64,000 nt of DNA. Origin: CAJCIT01 sp963771305. Its GTDB lineage: Bacteria; Acidobacteriota; Terriglobia; Bryobacterales; Bryobacteraceae. A program made the translations under genes and the position numbers. A model generated the notes under the pieces. The model saw only the letters and a list, made by a program, of their open reading frames with translations. It had not been told where the DNA came from and ran no database searches. How positions within the stretch are numbered: position 1 is the stretch's first letter; the number at the start of each line of letters is the position of its first letter. Where the stretch lies: assembly GCA_963771305.1 (NCBI GenBank), contig CAVYTS010000021.1, positions 171,135-235,134 of the forward strand, written 5' to 3'. Below, one piece after another: positions 46,343 through 55,618 of the stretch.

Positions 46343-47371
46343 CTAAGTCAGTTCAAATGTCACGTGAACAATGGTCTTCGAGTCGACCGGAACGCCATCC
46401 CGCGTGCCCGGGCGAAATCGAATCTGATTCGCCACCTGCTGGGCGGCTTCGTCGAGGCCATACCCCAGGGAATGCACAACCCGCAGGACCTGGATCTCTC
46501 CGTTGGCCCGGAATAAGACCTCAAGATCGACCACACCCTCTACCTTTCTTTGCCGCGCTTCTTGTGAGTAAGTGGGTTTTGGATGGGAAAGGATCTGTAG
46601 GGGCGTGCTCGCAACCACCTGCGGCTGTTGACGCCGTTCGGGTTGTGCGGCTGATCCAGCTCCATCCCCAAAGCCGCCGGTATGCACCGAACCGCTACCT
46701 CCGGCAACAGACGATCCCCCTCCGGATCCGGGTGTCCCATCACCGAAGGACCCAGTCCTTAATGCTCCCAAGTTTCCGCCAGCGCTCGTTCGCCCGGAAC
46801 TCGAATTCGAAGCCGAGTCGAATGCGCCTGCGGTCGCGATCAAAGAGGGGGCGCTCGACTGTTGGGCCGGGGCTATCCCGTTTGGATCGCCAAAGGCGCC
46901 AACCTTTACTGTCTTGACGGGGACGGGCTTTGCGGGCTCCAGTTTTGCCGGTGGACGAACAGCAGGCAACGGCGACTGCGGTATGTCTGGGGAGTGTTCA
47001 GGGACAGCTGCGGCAATCACCGGCGGCGCGGGCGCGGTGAATGTATCGCGCTTCGGAGGAGCTGGAACATTTAATGGTCTTGGGTGGAAAATCACCGATG
47101 GCGTCCGCCTTTTGGCGATCATGGGCGGCGGCAATGCCCGAACGCGGCTGGGCGAGTAGTAGAGAATAACGTGGTTCGGAGTCGTCCCAACAACCGGCTC
47201 ATTCGTCTGATAGGCTGCCTCGATGAATGGCGCAGCCATCAGAATTGTTAAGCCGAGAAGATGGAGTCCCAGGCTTACCACATAACTGGACGATCGAAAC
47301 TCACTTAGGCCCTTACGCTTTCCTGGACCGGCTGCGCCGAACAAAACGGTGTGCGGGAATGGGGTCGTCAT
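46343..47371 (-). CDS. TonB-like energy transducer protein
   Basis: A 342-residue protein with an N-terminal membrane anchor near residues 29-50 (SYVVSLGLHLLGLTILMAAPFIEAA), a long Pro/Ala/Ser/Gly-rich periplasmic linker, and a C-terminal TonB domain: the repeat EARQRKVEGVVDLEVLFRANGEI and the final VDSKTIVHVTFEL. The linker holds a recurring G(A/S/G)FGD motif at three places. It passes proton-motive force from ExbBD to outer-membrane receptors in the classic case. No exbB or exbD is nearby. Upstream of the M48 protease in the same direction, 25 bases apart, likely one transcript. Confidence 0.85.
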   Translation of the reverse strand: MTTPFPHTVLFGAAGPGKRKGLSEFRSSSYVVSLGLHLLGLTILMAAPFIEAAYQTNEPVVGTTPNHVILYYSPSRVRALPPPMIAKRRTPSVIFHPRPLNVPAPPKRDTFTAPAPPVIAAAVPEHSPDIPQSPLPAVRPPAKLEPAKPVPVKTVKVGAFGDPNGIAPAQQSSAPSLIATAGAFDSASNSSSGRTSAGGNLGALRTGSFGDGTPGSGGGSSVAGGSGSVHTGGFGDGAGSAAQPERRQQPQVVASTPLQILSHPKPTYSQEARQRKVEGVVDLEVLFRANGEIQVLRVVHSLGYGLDEAAQQVANQIRFRPGTRDGVPVDSKTIVHVTFELT

Positions 47372-47567
47372 AGAATGGTTCAGAGAGCAAGGCTGGGGCT
47401 AGTGTATTTACGAGTGTCTAGCCCCACTTACTTTCAATTGTTCGACGTCGCTTTCCCTCAAAAGTTGACACTGGTAATTCAGCGACATAGGGACATCTAC
47501 GCGTCTTAACTAACATTCGCGAGTCGCCGACAGGGAAATGCCGCAACCTCCATGAAAGAATAGGCGC

Positions 47568-49121
47568 GTGCGAATCGGACGAATGCTGGCAATAATACTC
47601 GGCTTCCCTCTGTGGAGTTTGCTCGGCGCAACACACCACGATGAAGTAAAGCTCGATATCCGGCATCAGGTCATCGACAACTTCGGCGCTTCGGACTGTT
47701 GGAGCATCCAAAACATCGGAGATTGGCCAGCGGCCCAGAAGGAGCAGCTTGCCAAGCTGCTGTTTTCAAGCAAGGATGGCATTGGGCTCTCATGCTGGCG
47801 CTTCAACATAGGCGCCGGTCCCGACGCCACCATCGTCGATCCGTGGCGAACCGCCAAGACGTTCGAGGTCAGCGAAGGGAAATACGACTGGACGCGTCAA
47901 GCCAGCCAGCAATGGTTTCTCGAAGCCGCCAAGCGAGACGGTGTTCCACAATTACTGGCCTTTGCGAATAGCCCGCCGGCGAGGATGACCCGTAATCGGC
48001 TTACTCACACCACCAAAGGCGATGGATCAACTAATCTCAAGCCAGGCTACGACGCGCAGTTCGCCCGCTATACCGCCGATATCCTGGACTACTTTCGTAC
48101 TGTCAAAAAGGTCCCATTCCAGTTCATTAGTCCCGTAAATGAACCAACCTGGGAGTGGGACAAACCCGATCAAGAGGGTAGCCGGTATAGCAACGCCGAT
48201 ATCCGCGGTGTCCTCGTCGCCCTGGATGAGGCCTTACGAAACCGCAAGCTGGACACACAGATCATTGCGCCAGAGAGCGCCTCGATTCAAGCTCTGTCGA
48301 GACCAGTCAGCGGCATGTCGAAAGAATACAAAGCCGAATACGGTAACTACCTCACGTATCTATTGGGAGATCCAACTCTCAGCACAATTCTGCATCAGCG
48401 AGTAGCTTTTCACTCTTACCTATCCGACCGGCTTAACACCGAGTTAGTGCAGAACCGGCAAACTGCGCAATCAGCTTTTGCAAAGTATCCGGGCGCTTCA
48501 CTCTGGCAATCCGAATACTGCATTCTGACGGGATCGGACGGTAAAGGCGGAGGCGGTCGCGATCTCTCTATGAAAACCGCGCTCGATGTAGCGCGGGTCA
48601 TGCATTACGATCTGACGCTGCTTGACGTGTCCGCGTGGCAGTGGTGGCTGGCGCTCTCGCGATGGGATTACAAGGACGGATTGGTCTACACCGATTATGA
48701 GAAGCCCGGCGACAAACCGTCGGTAATTCCATCGAAGCTGCTTTGGAGCTTCGGCAACTTCAGCCGGTTTGTCAGGCCCGGTATGCGTCGGGTGGAGCTC
48801 GCCGGCGACGGCCACGACAAGAGCGGTTTGTTGGGTTCTGCCTGGATCGACGAGCGAAACGGCGCCGTCGTGCTGGTGTATATCAACGAAGGGTCTTTGG
48901 CGGAGGATATTGAGGTTACGTTCGCGGGCTCCACGAGTCCAAAGTCGCCGCGTATGACGGGAATGGTACCGTTTGTGACATCCGATAAGCCCGGCGATGA
49001 TCTCAAAGAATACGCATTTGCGCCGCTGGACGCTTCCGGCAAGCTCGCTTATTCGATTCCCGCCCGGTCAGTCGTGACGCTCGCGGCCCGGCAGCCGCAG
49101 AGACCTCCGGCTAAGCACTGA
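47568..49121 (+). CDS. Exported glycoside hydrolase, GH30 family
   Basis: A 517-residue (alpha/beta)8 glycosidase. The signal peptide is short (MLAIILGFPLWSLLG region). The acid/base E192 is in FISPVNEPTWEW and the nucleophile E316 is in SLWQSEYCIL; the N-terminal IDNFGASDCWS is also typical of GH30. The end is a beta-sandwich domain (residues about 410-510). Members cleave beta-1,6-galactan, glucan or glucuronoxylan; the specificity cannot be read from sequence alone. The start codon is GTG at 47568 or ATG at 47580. A 196-base gap separates it from the divergent TonB-like gene. Confidence 0.88.
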   Translation: MRIGRMLAIILGFPLWSLLGATHHDEVKLDIRHQVIDNFGASDCWSIQNIGDWPAAQKEQLAKLLFSSKDGIGLSCWRFNIGAGPDATIVDPWRTAKTFEVSEGKYDWTRQASQQWFLEAAKRDGVPQLLAFANSPPARMTRNRLTHTTKGDGSTNLKPGYDAQFARYTADILDYFRTVKKVPFQFISPVNEPTWEWDKPDQEGSRYSNADIRGVLVALDEALRNRKLDTQIIAPESASIQALSRPVSGMSKEYKAEYGNYLTYLLGDPTLSTILHQRVAFHSYLSDRLNTELVQNRQTAQSAFAKYPGASLWQSEYCILTGSDGKGGGGRDLSMKTALDVARVMHYDLTLLDVSAWQWWLALSRWDYKDGLVYTDYEKPGDKPSVIPSKLLWSFGNFSRFVRPGMRRVELAGDGHDKSGLLGSAWIDERNGAVVLVYINEGSLAEDIEVTFAGSTSPKSPRMTGMVPFVTSDKPGDDLKEYAFAPLDASGKLAYSIPARSVVTLAARQPQRPPAKH

Positions 49122-49171
49122 GTGGCCGGTTGAACACGTTCGTGATGGGTTCTACCATATGGTTGACTGAT

Positions 49172-49199
49172 TTGATCACGCGAAAATGCCCCCTATATT
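49172..49199 (+). promoter_or_regulatory. Possible promoter before the toxin-antitoxin remnant
   Basis: TTGATC at 49172-49177 and TATATT at 49194-49199 with a 16-base spacer. It would start transcription at the antitoxin remnant. Confidence 0.3.
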
Positions 49200-49205
49200 G
49201 ACCAG

Positions 49206-49362
49206 TTGGATGAATCGCTTTTGAGATCGCTGAATAAGGTCGCGCCTGCCGCCAAACGGCAGCGCGCTGAATTCATCCGGCAGGCTGTGAAGGATGCCAT
49301 TCGGAAGCGTGAATACGAAGCCATAGGCGAATCGTATCGCCGCCAACCAGATTCGCCGGACG
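49206..49362 (+). pseudogene. Ribbon-helix-helix antitoxin remnant
   Basis: The residues LDESLLRSLNKVAPAAKRQRAEF and IRQAVKDAIRKREYEAIGESYRRQPDSP match the RHH-type antitoxin that partners MazF/PemK toxins. The first strand and start codon are not found in frame (only TTG at 49206), and after QPDSPDE the acidic tail is missing: the sequence passes directly into toxin-like sequence in another frame. Confidence 0.6.
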
Positions 49363-49458
49363 AGAGGCGCCTATCCCGTTCTCTTGCTGAGCCGCGATGA
49401 CGCCTATCCTGTTCTCAACAGGTTCATCGCCGTGATCACTACAGCCATCCGTCACGAG
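49363..49458 (+). pseudogene. MazF/PemK toxin remnant
   Basis: The frame from 49363 reads AYPVLLLSRDDAYPVL and then FIAVITTAIR, the core of a MazF-type mRNA interferase (the RRPVLLLSRD segment). The N-terminal GEVWWADL strand and the C-terminal half are absent. Directly abuts the antitoxin remnant, so one internal deletion probably fused the two. Confidence 0.6.
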
Positions 49459-49482
49459 CGTTTAGAGAAAGGGATGGCCCGG

Positions 49483-50258
49483 CTAAATCGCACTTCCCCT
49501 TGCGTGAATCACCTGCCCGGTCAAATGCCGAGCGACATCGCTGGCGAGGAAGACTATCACGCGAGCGGCATCGTCCGGTAAATTGAATTTTGCCACTCCC
49601 GAGGGCACACTCCATTCACGGCGCATTTGCTCGGTCATCCAACCCGTATCGGTTGCGCCCGGGTCAACTGCATTGACCGTAATGCCTAGCGGTGCCAACT
49701 CAGACGCAAGGCTTAGAGTAAAGGCTTCGATTGCGCCTTTGGTCGCGACATACGCCAACTCATCCGGCATCGGCCCCCAATCCTGGAGGGAACTCATGCT
49801 AATGATATGACCACTCAAACGGCCCAGCGCCTTAGCCCGTCTGGCGAACTCCGCTGCCAAGAGGATGGTGGCACGCATGTTCACGGCGTAGTGCGCATCA
49901 AGTCTGGCTGCGTCGAGCAGTTCAAACCCGCCATGAGTACAGTGGGCCGCGTTGTTCACTAATACAATCGGGTAAGCCCAGCCACTCCTGCGCAGCATCC
50001 AAGACCTGCGCCGCCGAATCTGGGTCTGCCAAGTCGATTTCCAAGCGCCGCACCCTCACGCCGGAGCTCAGCAGCGCTTGTTCCAGATCCATGGGACCGT
50101 TCTCGTCAACACCGTGCGGCTGTTCTCGATCATAAGCCTGCCAGGTGGTGAACAAAATATTCGCCCCCTTGCATCGCTAGGGCGCGGCAGGCGGCCGCGC
50201 CAATCCCGTTGCCACGACTGGCCCGGTGATGAGCGCGAACTTTCCTTTGAGGTCAGGA
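49483..50258 (-). pseudogene. Short-chain dehydrogenase, frameshifted
   Basis: Reads in pieces on the minus strand: LKGKFALITGPVVATG, then GAAACRALAMQG, then ANILFTTWQAYDREQPHG through VLDAAQEWLG, then PIVLVNNAAHCTHGG with the catalytic YVATKGAIEAF and the C-terminal ARHLTGQVIHARGS. One-base shifts lie near 50207, 50165 and 49985. Together they form a complete SDR of about 255 residues (Rossmann motif, NNAA, YxxxK). Several indels in one small gene argue for a real pseudogene. No obvious start codon precedes LKGKF. Confidence 0.8.
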
Positions 50259-50645
50259 TAAATGGCGTGATTCAATGCTCCACCCTGCAAGTAGAGCGTA
50301 ACAGTGACGATGAGATAACGTTGGCAGCTGCCGAAAATACTGCCTGGTCGCCAACGATAGAGCTATTCTCGCAGTTTTTGGACGGAGCACGGCGCATACC
50401 GCCGAGTTGGTGCTCCGAGGGGCACAGGCGGAGCGGCCGTCCGGCAATTGCTTCAGTTCAAGCCCACCCACTCCCGAGTCGCCCTGTCCGGCGCTCGTAT
50501 TTCCCGCAACCAACGCGCCCGCGCACTACGAAACTGGAACATCTCCATCGGAGTGACTTATTGTGGTTGAGGACAGGTACCGGCACGCTAATCCGATTGA
50601 AATAGATGGCGGCCCGGGACGTGTGAGACAGAGGAGGAGACGAAC
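50259..50645. other. Intergenic, no gene recognised
   Basis: 387 bases between the SDR remnant and transketolase. Open frames exist on both strands but none has a family match or a good start. The last bases contain GAGGAGGAG, the transketolase ribosome binding site. Confidence 0.5.
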
Positions 50646-52739
50646 TTGGCGACAACAATATCGACTGCGTTAGAAGATCTGTGCATCAACACGATTCGCA
50701 TGCTTTCAGCAGATGGCGTGCAACAGGCAAACTCGGGCCACCCAGGAATGCCGATGGGCGCAGCCGCCATGGCTTACACGCTTTGGACCGGTTTCCTGAA
50801 ACACAACCCCAAGGACCCCACCTGGATTGATCGCGACCGATTCGTGCTGTCGGCGGGACACGGCTCCATGCTCTTGTACAGCCTCCTGCATTTGACCGGC
50901 TACGATCTGCCGCTGAGCGAATTGAAGCGCTTCCGGCAATGGGGCAGCAAGACGCCCGGACATCCGGAACGCGGCCATACGGTAGGGGTGGAAGTCTCGA
51001 CAGGACCACTCGGACAAGGCTTCAGCAACGGTGTAGGACTGGCCATTGCAGAAGCTTGGCTGGCGGCACGTTACAACCGGCCGGGACACAACATCGTCGA
51101 CCACTTCACGTACGCGATCTGCGGCGACGGCGACCTGATGGAAGGCGTCACACAAGAGGCCGCCTCGCTGGCCGGCCACTTGCGTCTGGGCAAAATCGTC
51201 TACCTTTACGATCAAAACCACATCTCGCTCGCCGGCGGCACGGACATGACGTTCACCGAGGACGTGGCGAAGCGCTTCGAGGCGTATGGCTGGCACACCC
51301 GCCATGTACTGGATGGCAATGACACGATGGAAGTCGCCAAGGCGATCGGCGAGGCACGAGCGGAAACGCGAAGACCATCGCTGATCTTGTCGCACACGCA
51401 CATCGGTTACGGTAGCCCTCACAAACAAGACACCTTTGGCGCCCATGGCAATCCGCTGGGTGAAGATGAGCTGCTGGCGACCAAGAAGGCGCTGGGCTGG
51501 CCATCCACGGAGAAGTTCTTCTTGCCGGAAGAGGCTGTAGCACAATTTCGAACCGCGATTCCAACGGGCGAAGCGGCTCAAGCCGATTGGAAGAAACGGT
51601 TCGAAGCCTACAAGGCTGCGTTCCCCACGGAAGCGGCGGAGTTCGAAATGATCGCCAGTGGCAAACTGGCCGAAGGCTGGGCGGCAGATCTGCCGAAATG
51701 GAAACCAGCCGACAAGCCGATTGCCACGCGCGCAGCGGGCGGCGCGGTCATGAATGCTCTGGCCAAGCACATCCCCAATCTGATCGGAGGCTCCGCAGAC
51801 CTGAATCCTTCCACCGACACGGCGCTCAAGGGCCTCGGCGATTTCCAGCCACCCGAGTTCGGCGGGCCGGCAACGCAGGGAGCGGTGGGCGCCGTCTGGA
51901 GCTACGCGGGCCGCAACGTCGCATTTGGAGTGCGCGAACACGCCATGGGTGCGGCGGTGAACGGTTTGGCGGCGCACGGAGGAATCCTGCCCTTCAGCGC
52001 AACCTTCCTTGTGTTCTCCGACTATGTGAAGCCGTCCATCCGGCTTGGCGCTCTGAGCAAGCTGAAGGCTTTCTACGTATTCACCCATGACAGCATCGCG
52101 GTGGGCGAGGACGGCCCTACTCATGAACCGGTTGAACAGATCGCGGGCCTGCGTGCGATTCCCGGTCTGACCGTAGTTCGCCCGGCCGACGCGAACGAAA
52201 CGGCGGAAGCTTGGGCGTTTGCGGTTCAGCATGATGGGCCCACATTGTTTGCCCTCACCCGTCAGGCGCTGCCGCATCTCGATCGAAGCAACGCAGTTAA
52301 TCCGGATGTCGCCAAAGGCGCCTACATTTTGTCGGAGGCCGAAGGCGGCAAGCCCGATGTGTTGCTGATCGGTACCGGGTCGGAGGTTCAACTTTGCGTG
52401 AAGGCGCAAGATAAGCTCAAGACCTACCGCGTGAAGGCGCGCGTGGTCAGCTTCCCCAGTTGGAACCTGTTCGAAGCACAGGATGCGGCATATCGCGAGA
52501 GCGTCCTGCCCGCATCCATCAAGAAGCGCGTAACGGTAGAAGCCGCCTCGCGAATGGGCTGGAAGGAATGGGCGACTGATGAGGGCATCACCATCGGGAT
52601 TGACCATTACGGCGCATCGGCGCCGGGTGAAGAGATCCTGAAGAACTTCGGCTTTACCCCCGAACACGTAACCTCGGCAGCGCTTCGCCTGGTTGGCCGT
52701 AAAGACGACGCCGACAAGGAATACTCAGGAGCGTCATAA
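50646..52739 (+). CDS. tkt: Transketolase
   Basis: Thiamine-diphosphate enzyme of the non-oxidative pentose phosphate pathway, moving two-carbon units between sugar phosphates and supplying erythrose-4-phosphate used by DAHP synthase. 697 residues, starting at TTG preceded by GAGGAGGAG. Motifs: SGHPGMPMG, SAGHGSMLLYSLLHLTGYDL, the thiamine site GDGDLMEGVTQEAASLAGH, the pyrimidine-domain FGVREHAMGAAVNGLAAHGG and ATFLVFSDY, and HDSIAVGEDGPTHEPVEQ. The antisense strand has a long open frame that is only a by-product of codon bias. Confidence 0.97.
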   Translation: MATTISTALEDLCINTIRMLSADGVQQANSGHPGMPMGAAAMAYTLWTGFLKHNPKDPTWIDRDRFVLSAGHGSMLLYSLLHLTGYDLPLSELKRFRQWGSKTPGHPERGHTVGVEVSTGPLGQGFSNGVGLAIAEAWLAARYNRPGHNIVDHFTYAICGDGDLMEGVTQEAASLAGHLRLGKIVYLYDQNHISLAGGTDMTFTEDVAKRFEAYGWHTRHVLDGNDTMEVAKAIGEARAETRRPSLILSHTHIGYGSPHKQDTFGAHGNPLGEDELLATKKALGWPSTEKFFLPEEAVAQFRTAIPTGEAAQADWKKRFEAYKAAFPTEAAEFEMIASGKLAEGWAADLPKWKPADKPIATRAAGGAVMNALAKHIPNLIGGSADLNPSTDTALKGLGDFQPPEFGGPATQGAVGAVWSYAGRNVAFGVREHAMGAAVNGLAAHGGILPFSATFLVFSDYVKPSIRLGALSKLKAFYVFTHDSIAVGEDGPTHEPVEQIAGLRAIPGLTVVRPADANETAEAWAFAVQHDGPTLFALTRQALPHLDRSNAVNPDVAKGAYILSEAEGGKPDVLLIGTGSEVQLCVKAQDKLKTYRVKARVVSFPSWNLFEAQDAAYRESVLPASIKKRVTVEAASRMGWKEWATDEGITIGIDHYGASAPGEEILKNFGFTPEHVTSAALRLVGRKDDADKEYSGAS

Positions 52740-52771
52740 CGGCGAACCCGTTCTCAGTCACAAGATCAATT

Positions 52772-52807
52772 GATCCGCGTTGATCGGTGTTCATCCGCGG
52801 CCAATGC
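52772..52807. repeat. Dispersed repeat family A copy
   Basis: GATCCGCGTTGATCGGTG followed by TTCATCCGCGGCCAATGC, in the gap after transketolase. Nearly the same sequence lies at 53784-53820. Confidence 0.6.
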
Positions 52808-52854
52808 TTTTGCAGCTCCCTTGTTCCGGGTTACGCTCGAAGTAGGCAAGACGA

Positions 52855-53772
52855 ATGAGTATCCGGAAGCTTCTGCTGCGAGTCGGGATATCCGTCGTCT
52901 GCCTCGGCACCGTGTATGGTCTGCTTGGCGCAACCACGGCCCGCAGCCTGATGCAAGCCTTCGCCGTCTCCGGTTTCGTTCGAAGCGCCGCTAAGTCCAT
53001 CCCTGGACGCGAGACACCGCGACCTTTCCGGGAGTACCCAGGCGTTGAATATGATGGCATGCCGCTGCCTCCGGACTACCAAGCTAAATCCGAATGGGCT
53101 TTCGCGCGCCTGATGTATCCACCAGGTTGGAACGACGGATACCGCGGACGCTACAACGGCGATTGGCACCTGGGCTTGTCTTTGTGGACGCAGGACTATC
53201 CGCGCGCCGACCGCCATTTCTCGGAAGCAGTCCGGCGGCTGACCCGAATCAAGGTGCGCTCGGTGGAACAGGTGGTGAACCTTGAGGACGGCAATGATGT
53301 TTACAACTGGCCTTGGCTCTACGCGGTCCAGGTAGGTGAGTGGGGCCTGACGCCGGCCCAGGCACAGGTTCTGCGCGAGTACTTGTTACGCGGCGGCTTC
53401 TTCATGGCGGATGATTTCCACGGAACGGTGGAGTGGTCGGTCTTCCAGAAGAGCATGCAGCTGGTCTTTCCCGACCGGCCGATCGTAGACATTGACGACA
53501 AAGATCCGATCTTCCATACCGTCTATGATCTGAACGACCGGTACCAGGTTCCGGGTGCGGAGCATCTCGAACGCGGATACAAACTGGACGGCTACGGAGC
53601 TCACTGGCGCGGCATCTATGACGACAAAGGCCGGGTAATGATTGCCATCTCCTTCAACTCTGACATCGGCGACTCCTGGGAGTGGGCCGACAGTCCCGAA
53701 TATCCGGAAAAGTTCTCGGCGCTTGGCATGCGGCTTGGCGTGAACTATATCGTTTACGCGATGACCCATTGA
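52855..53772 (+). CDS. DUF4159 domain protein, exported
   Basis: A 305-residue protein with an N-terminal membrane anchor or signal segment (LLLRVGISVVCLGTVYGLLG). The rest matches DUF4159: EWAFARLMYPPG, RADRHFSEAVRRLT, the YNWPWLYAVQVGEWGL block, LREYLLRGGFFMADDFHG and a C-terminal FNSDIGDSWEWAD. The fold in this family is related to class I glutamine amidotransferase-like domains, without a known activity. Flanked on both sides by copies of repeat family A. Function unknown. Confidence 0.85.
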   Translation: MSIRKLLLRVGISVVCLGTVYGLLGATTARSLMQAFAVSGFVRSAAKSIPGRETPRPFREYPGVEYDGMPLPPDYQAKSEWAFARLMYPPGWNDGYRGRYNGDWHLGLSLWTQDYPRADRHFSEAVRRLTRIKVRSVEQVVNLEDGNDVYNWPWLYAVQVGEWGLTPAQAQVLREYLLRGGFFMADDFHGTVEWSVFQKSMQLVFPDRPIVDIDDKDPIFHTVYDLNDRYQVPGAEHLERGYKLDGYGAHWRGIYDDKGRVMIAISFNSDIGDSWEWADSPEYPEKFSALGMRLGVNYIVYAMTH

Positions 53773-53783
53773 ACCAAACATAA

Positions 53784-53820
53784 ATCCGCGTTGATCGGCG
53801 TTTCATCAGCGGCCGATGCT
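53784..53820. repeat. Dispersed repeat family A copy
   Basis: AATCCGCGTTGATCGGCG followed by TTTCATCAGCGGCCGATGC, in the gap between the convergent DUF4159 and serine hydrolase genes. Confidence 0.6.
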
Positions 53821-53825
53821 TGAGC

Positions 53826-55565
53826 TCAGGCCGTGTTCACCCGCCTCAGATCCTGACCATTGAACTTCATCATCTGCGCCTTGCCATCGACGATATAGAA
53901 GAACTCGACGGTCTCGGGGCCGAAGGGTTCGTTACCCAGGCGGAAGAGCGCCTTTCCCAATGGCTGCAGCGGAGCCACTCCGTCGCCCCATAGCTGACCC
54001 TTTCGCTGCACGATGCGAATTGTGCCGGCCCAACCGCTATCGGCTCGATAATACCCTGCGAATTGTTCGAACTCAGCATTCGGAGCAATCGCCTTGGGAC
54101 CGGCGTAGTTCGGGTTGGTATACCAATCGGCCCCATACAGCAACTCCGTCACGAGGGCCTTCTTGTCCCCCGCAGCGGCGCCCTTGGATTCCGCTCGCAC
54201 AAACATGATCGGGAAGCGCTGCCACGGTGGTTCCGCCGCCAGGAACGTATCTCCCTCAGCGGATTGCAATGGAGCGCTCCTGCCGCCGCTTTGAAGCGAC
54301 AATCGCTCGCCCTCGGCCACCACCACCACCTGACGCCCATCCGGCGAGACATAGGTATTGGCATAGTCTGCGGCGTTCTTCACTTTGGCCGGATCACTCA
54401 GCGCAGGCGGCACAGGCAGAGGCTTTTGCTGCGCTCGCGCGTACATCGTCTCGATCGCGTATTGTGCAACTGGATTGGGGCGATACCCGAGTTGAGCATT
54501 GATGGAAGCGAACGCCCCCACTCCGCCATCGAGGTCCGCCATCAGCGCCGACATGAAGGAAGCCATTCCGCCGGTATGCCGCAGCATCGCGCGGCCATCC
54601 AGCTTGTCGACCCCAATGCCATAACCGTAGAAAGCCGTGGGACTGAACTCCTTCGCCGCGATATAGGGATGCGTGAACAATCCGAAACTCTCCTCTGAGA
54701 CGATCCGTTTATCTGGGCCTTGCCCTTTGCGCAGCAGCATTTGGACGTAAAGCGCCATATCGCCAGATGTGGAAGTCAAACTCCCGGCCGCGTTATCAAA
54801 AACCAGATTGGCCGCCGGCGCCAGGCGCCCTTGCCGCTCAAAGGTCAAGTCATCGAAGAACGGAACATAGCTCTGTGCGCGGCGCGCGCGGGTTTCGTTG
54901 GTAATGACGGCTGACGAGGATCTCATCCCGAGTGGCTCGAAGATGCGGACGTTTACCGACTCCGACCACGGCCGCTGGTCGAGCTTCTGAATCAGATAGC
55001 CGAGGATCTGAAACCCGGCATTGCAGTAATGAAAGTGCTCTCCGGGCTTAAAACCTTGCACCAGCCGCGCTTGCGGATCCGTATTGAACATCCCAAGCGA
55101 ATCAGGCAACCCGGAGCTGTGGGTCAGCAAATGGTGGACCGTAATGACGCCGTAGTTTGCCTGAATCGGAAGCCATGGCAGGTATTCGAGAACGGGCCGG
55201 TTCAGGTCGAGCTTCCCTTCCTCCTGCAGTTGAAGAACGGTCAGCGCGACAAACGACTTGGTGATAGATCCAATCTCAAACATGTGCTCGGCCGTGAGAG
55301 GCGTCTTGGCTTCGAGATCGGCGAAGCCAAATCCGGCAGCGCGAACCGGACCGCCGGCATTGGCCAGGCCCAACGTCAGACCGGGCGCATTCATCGCCTT
55401 CATGTAGTCGGCGATAAATGCATCGAGCTCCTGAAACTGGCCAGCCGCTGGGGTGTCAGCACCGAGAGATTCACGACCAGGCAGCGCGCCCAGCGCGGCG
55501 CCGGCCGCCGCCCCGCGTAGCGAGCCAAACAAAAGCGCCCGCCGATTGAGAAAGGGACCAATCAT
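53826..55565 (-). CDS. Exported class C serine hydrolase (beta-lactamase-like)
   Basis: A 579-residue protein. The N-terminus has an RR-containing export signal (NRRALLFGSLRGAAAGAALGAL), suggesting Tat secretion. The serine hydrolase domain carries the nucleophile S100-I-T-K103, and Y180-C-N182 as the YxN motif. The domain ends near residue 370; a beta-rich extra domain (residues about 390-575) follows. Family members are esterases, D-amino-acid peptidases or beta-lactamases; the substrate is unknown. Monocistronic, converging on the DUF4159 gene. Confidence 0.88.
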   Translation of the reverse strand: MIGPFLNRRALLFGSLRGAAAGAALGALPGRESLGADTPAAGQFQELDAFIADYMKAMNAPGLTLGLANAGGPVRAAGFGFADLEAKTPLTAEHMFEIGSITKSFVALTVLQLQEEGKLDLNRPVLEYLPWLPIQANYGVITVHHLLTHSSGLPDSLGMFNTDPQARLVQGFKPGEHFHYCNAGFQILGYLIQKLDQRPWSESVNVRIFEPLGMRSSSAVITNETRARRAQSYVPFFDDLTFERQGRLAPAANLVFDNAAGSLTSTSGDMALYVQMLLRKGQGPDKRIVSEESFGLFTHPYIAAKEFSPTAFYGYGIGVDKLDGRAMLRHTGGMASFMSALMADLDGGVGAFASINAQLGYRPNPVAQYAIETMYARAQQKPLPVPPALSDPAKVKNAADYANTYVSPDGRQVVVVAEGERLSLQSGGRSAPLQSAEGDTFLAAEPPWQRFPIMFVRAESKGAAAGDKKALVTELLYGADWYTNPNYAGPKAIAPNAEFEQFAGYYRADSGWAGTIRIVQRKGQLWGDGVAPLQPLGKALFRLGNEPFGPETVEFFYIVDGKAQMMKFNGQDLRRVNTA

Positions 55566-55618
55566 GGTAGGAATAAGCTACCATGCGTCGCAAGCCCAGC
55601 CTGTTGTCTGTGGCAAAG

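Noticed and set aside
50078..50605. 175-codon plus-strand frame
   Set aside because: Antisense to the start of the broken SDR gene and without family match or good start.
50706..52667. Long open frame of over 600 codons on the minus strand
   Set aside because: Lies fully antisense to transketolase, which has every family motif. The open frame is a by-product of GC-rich codon bias.
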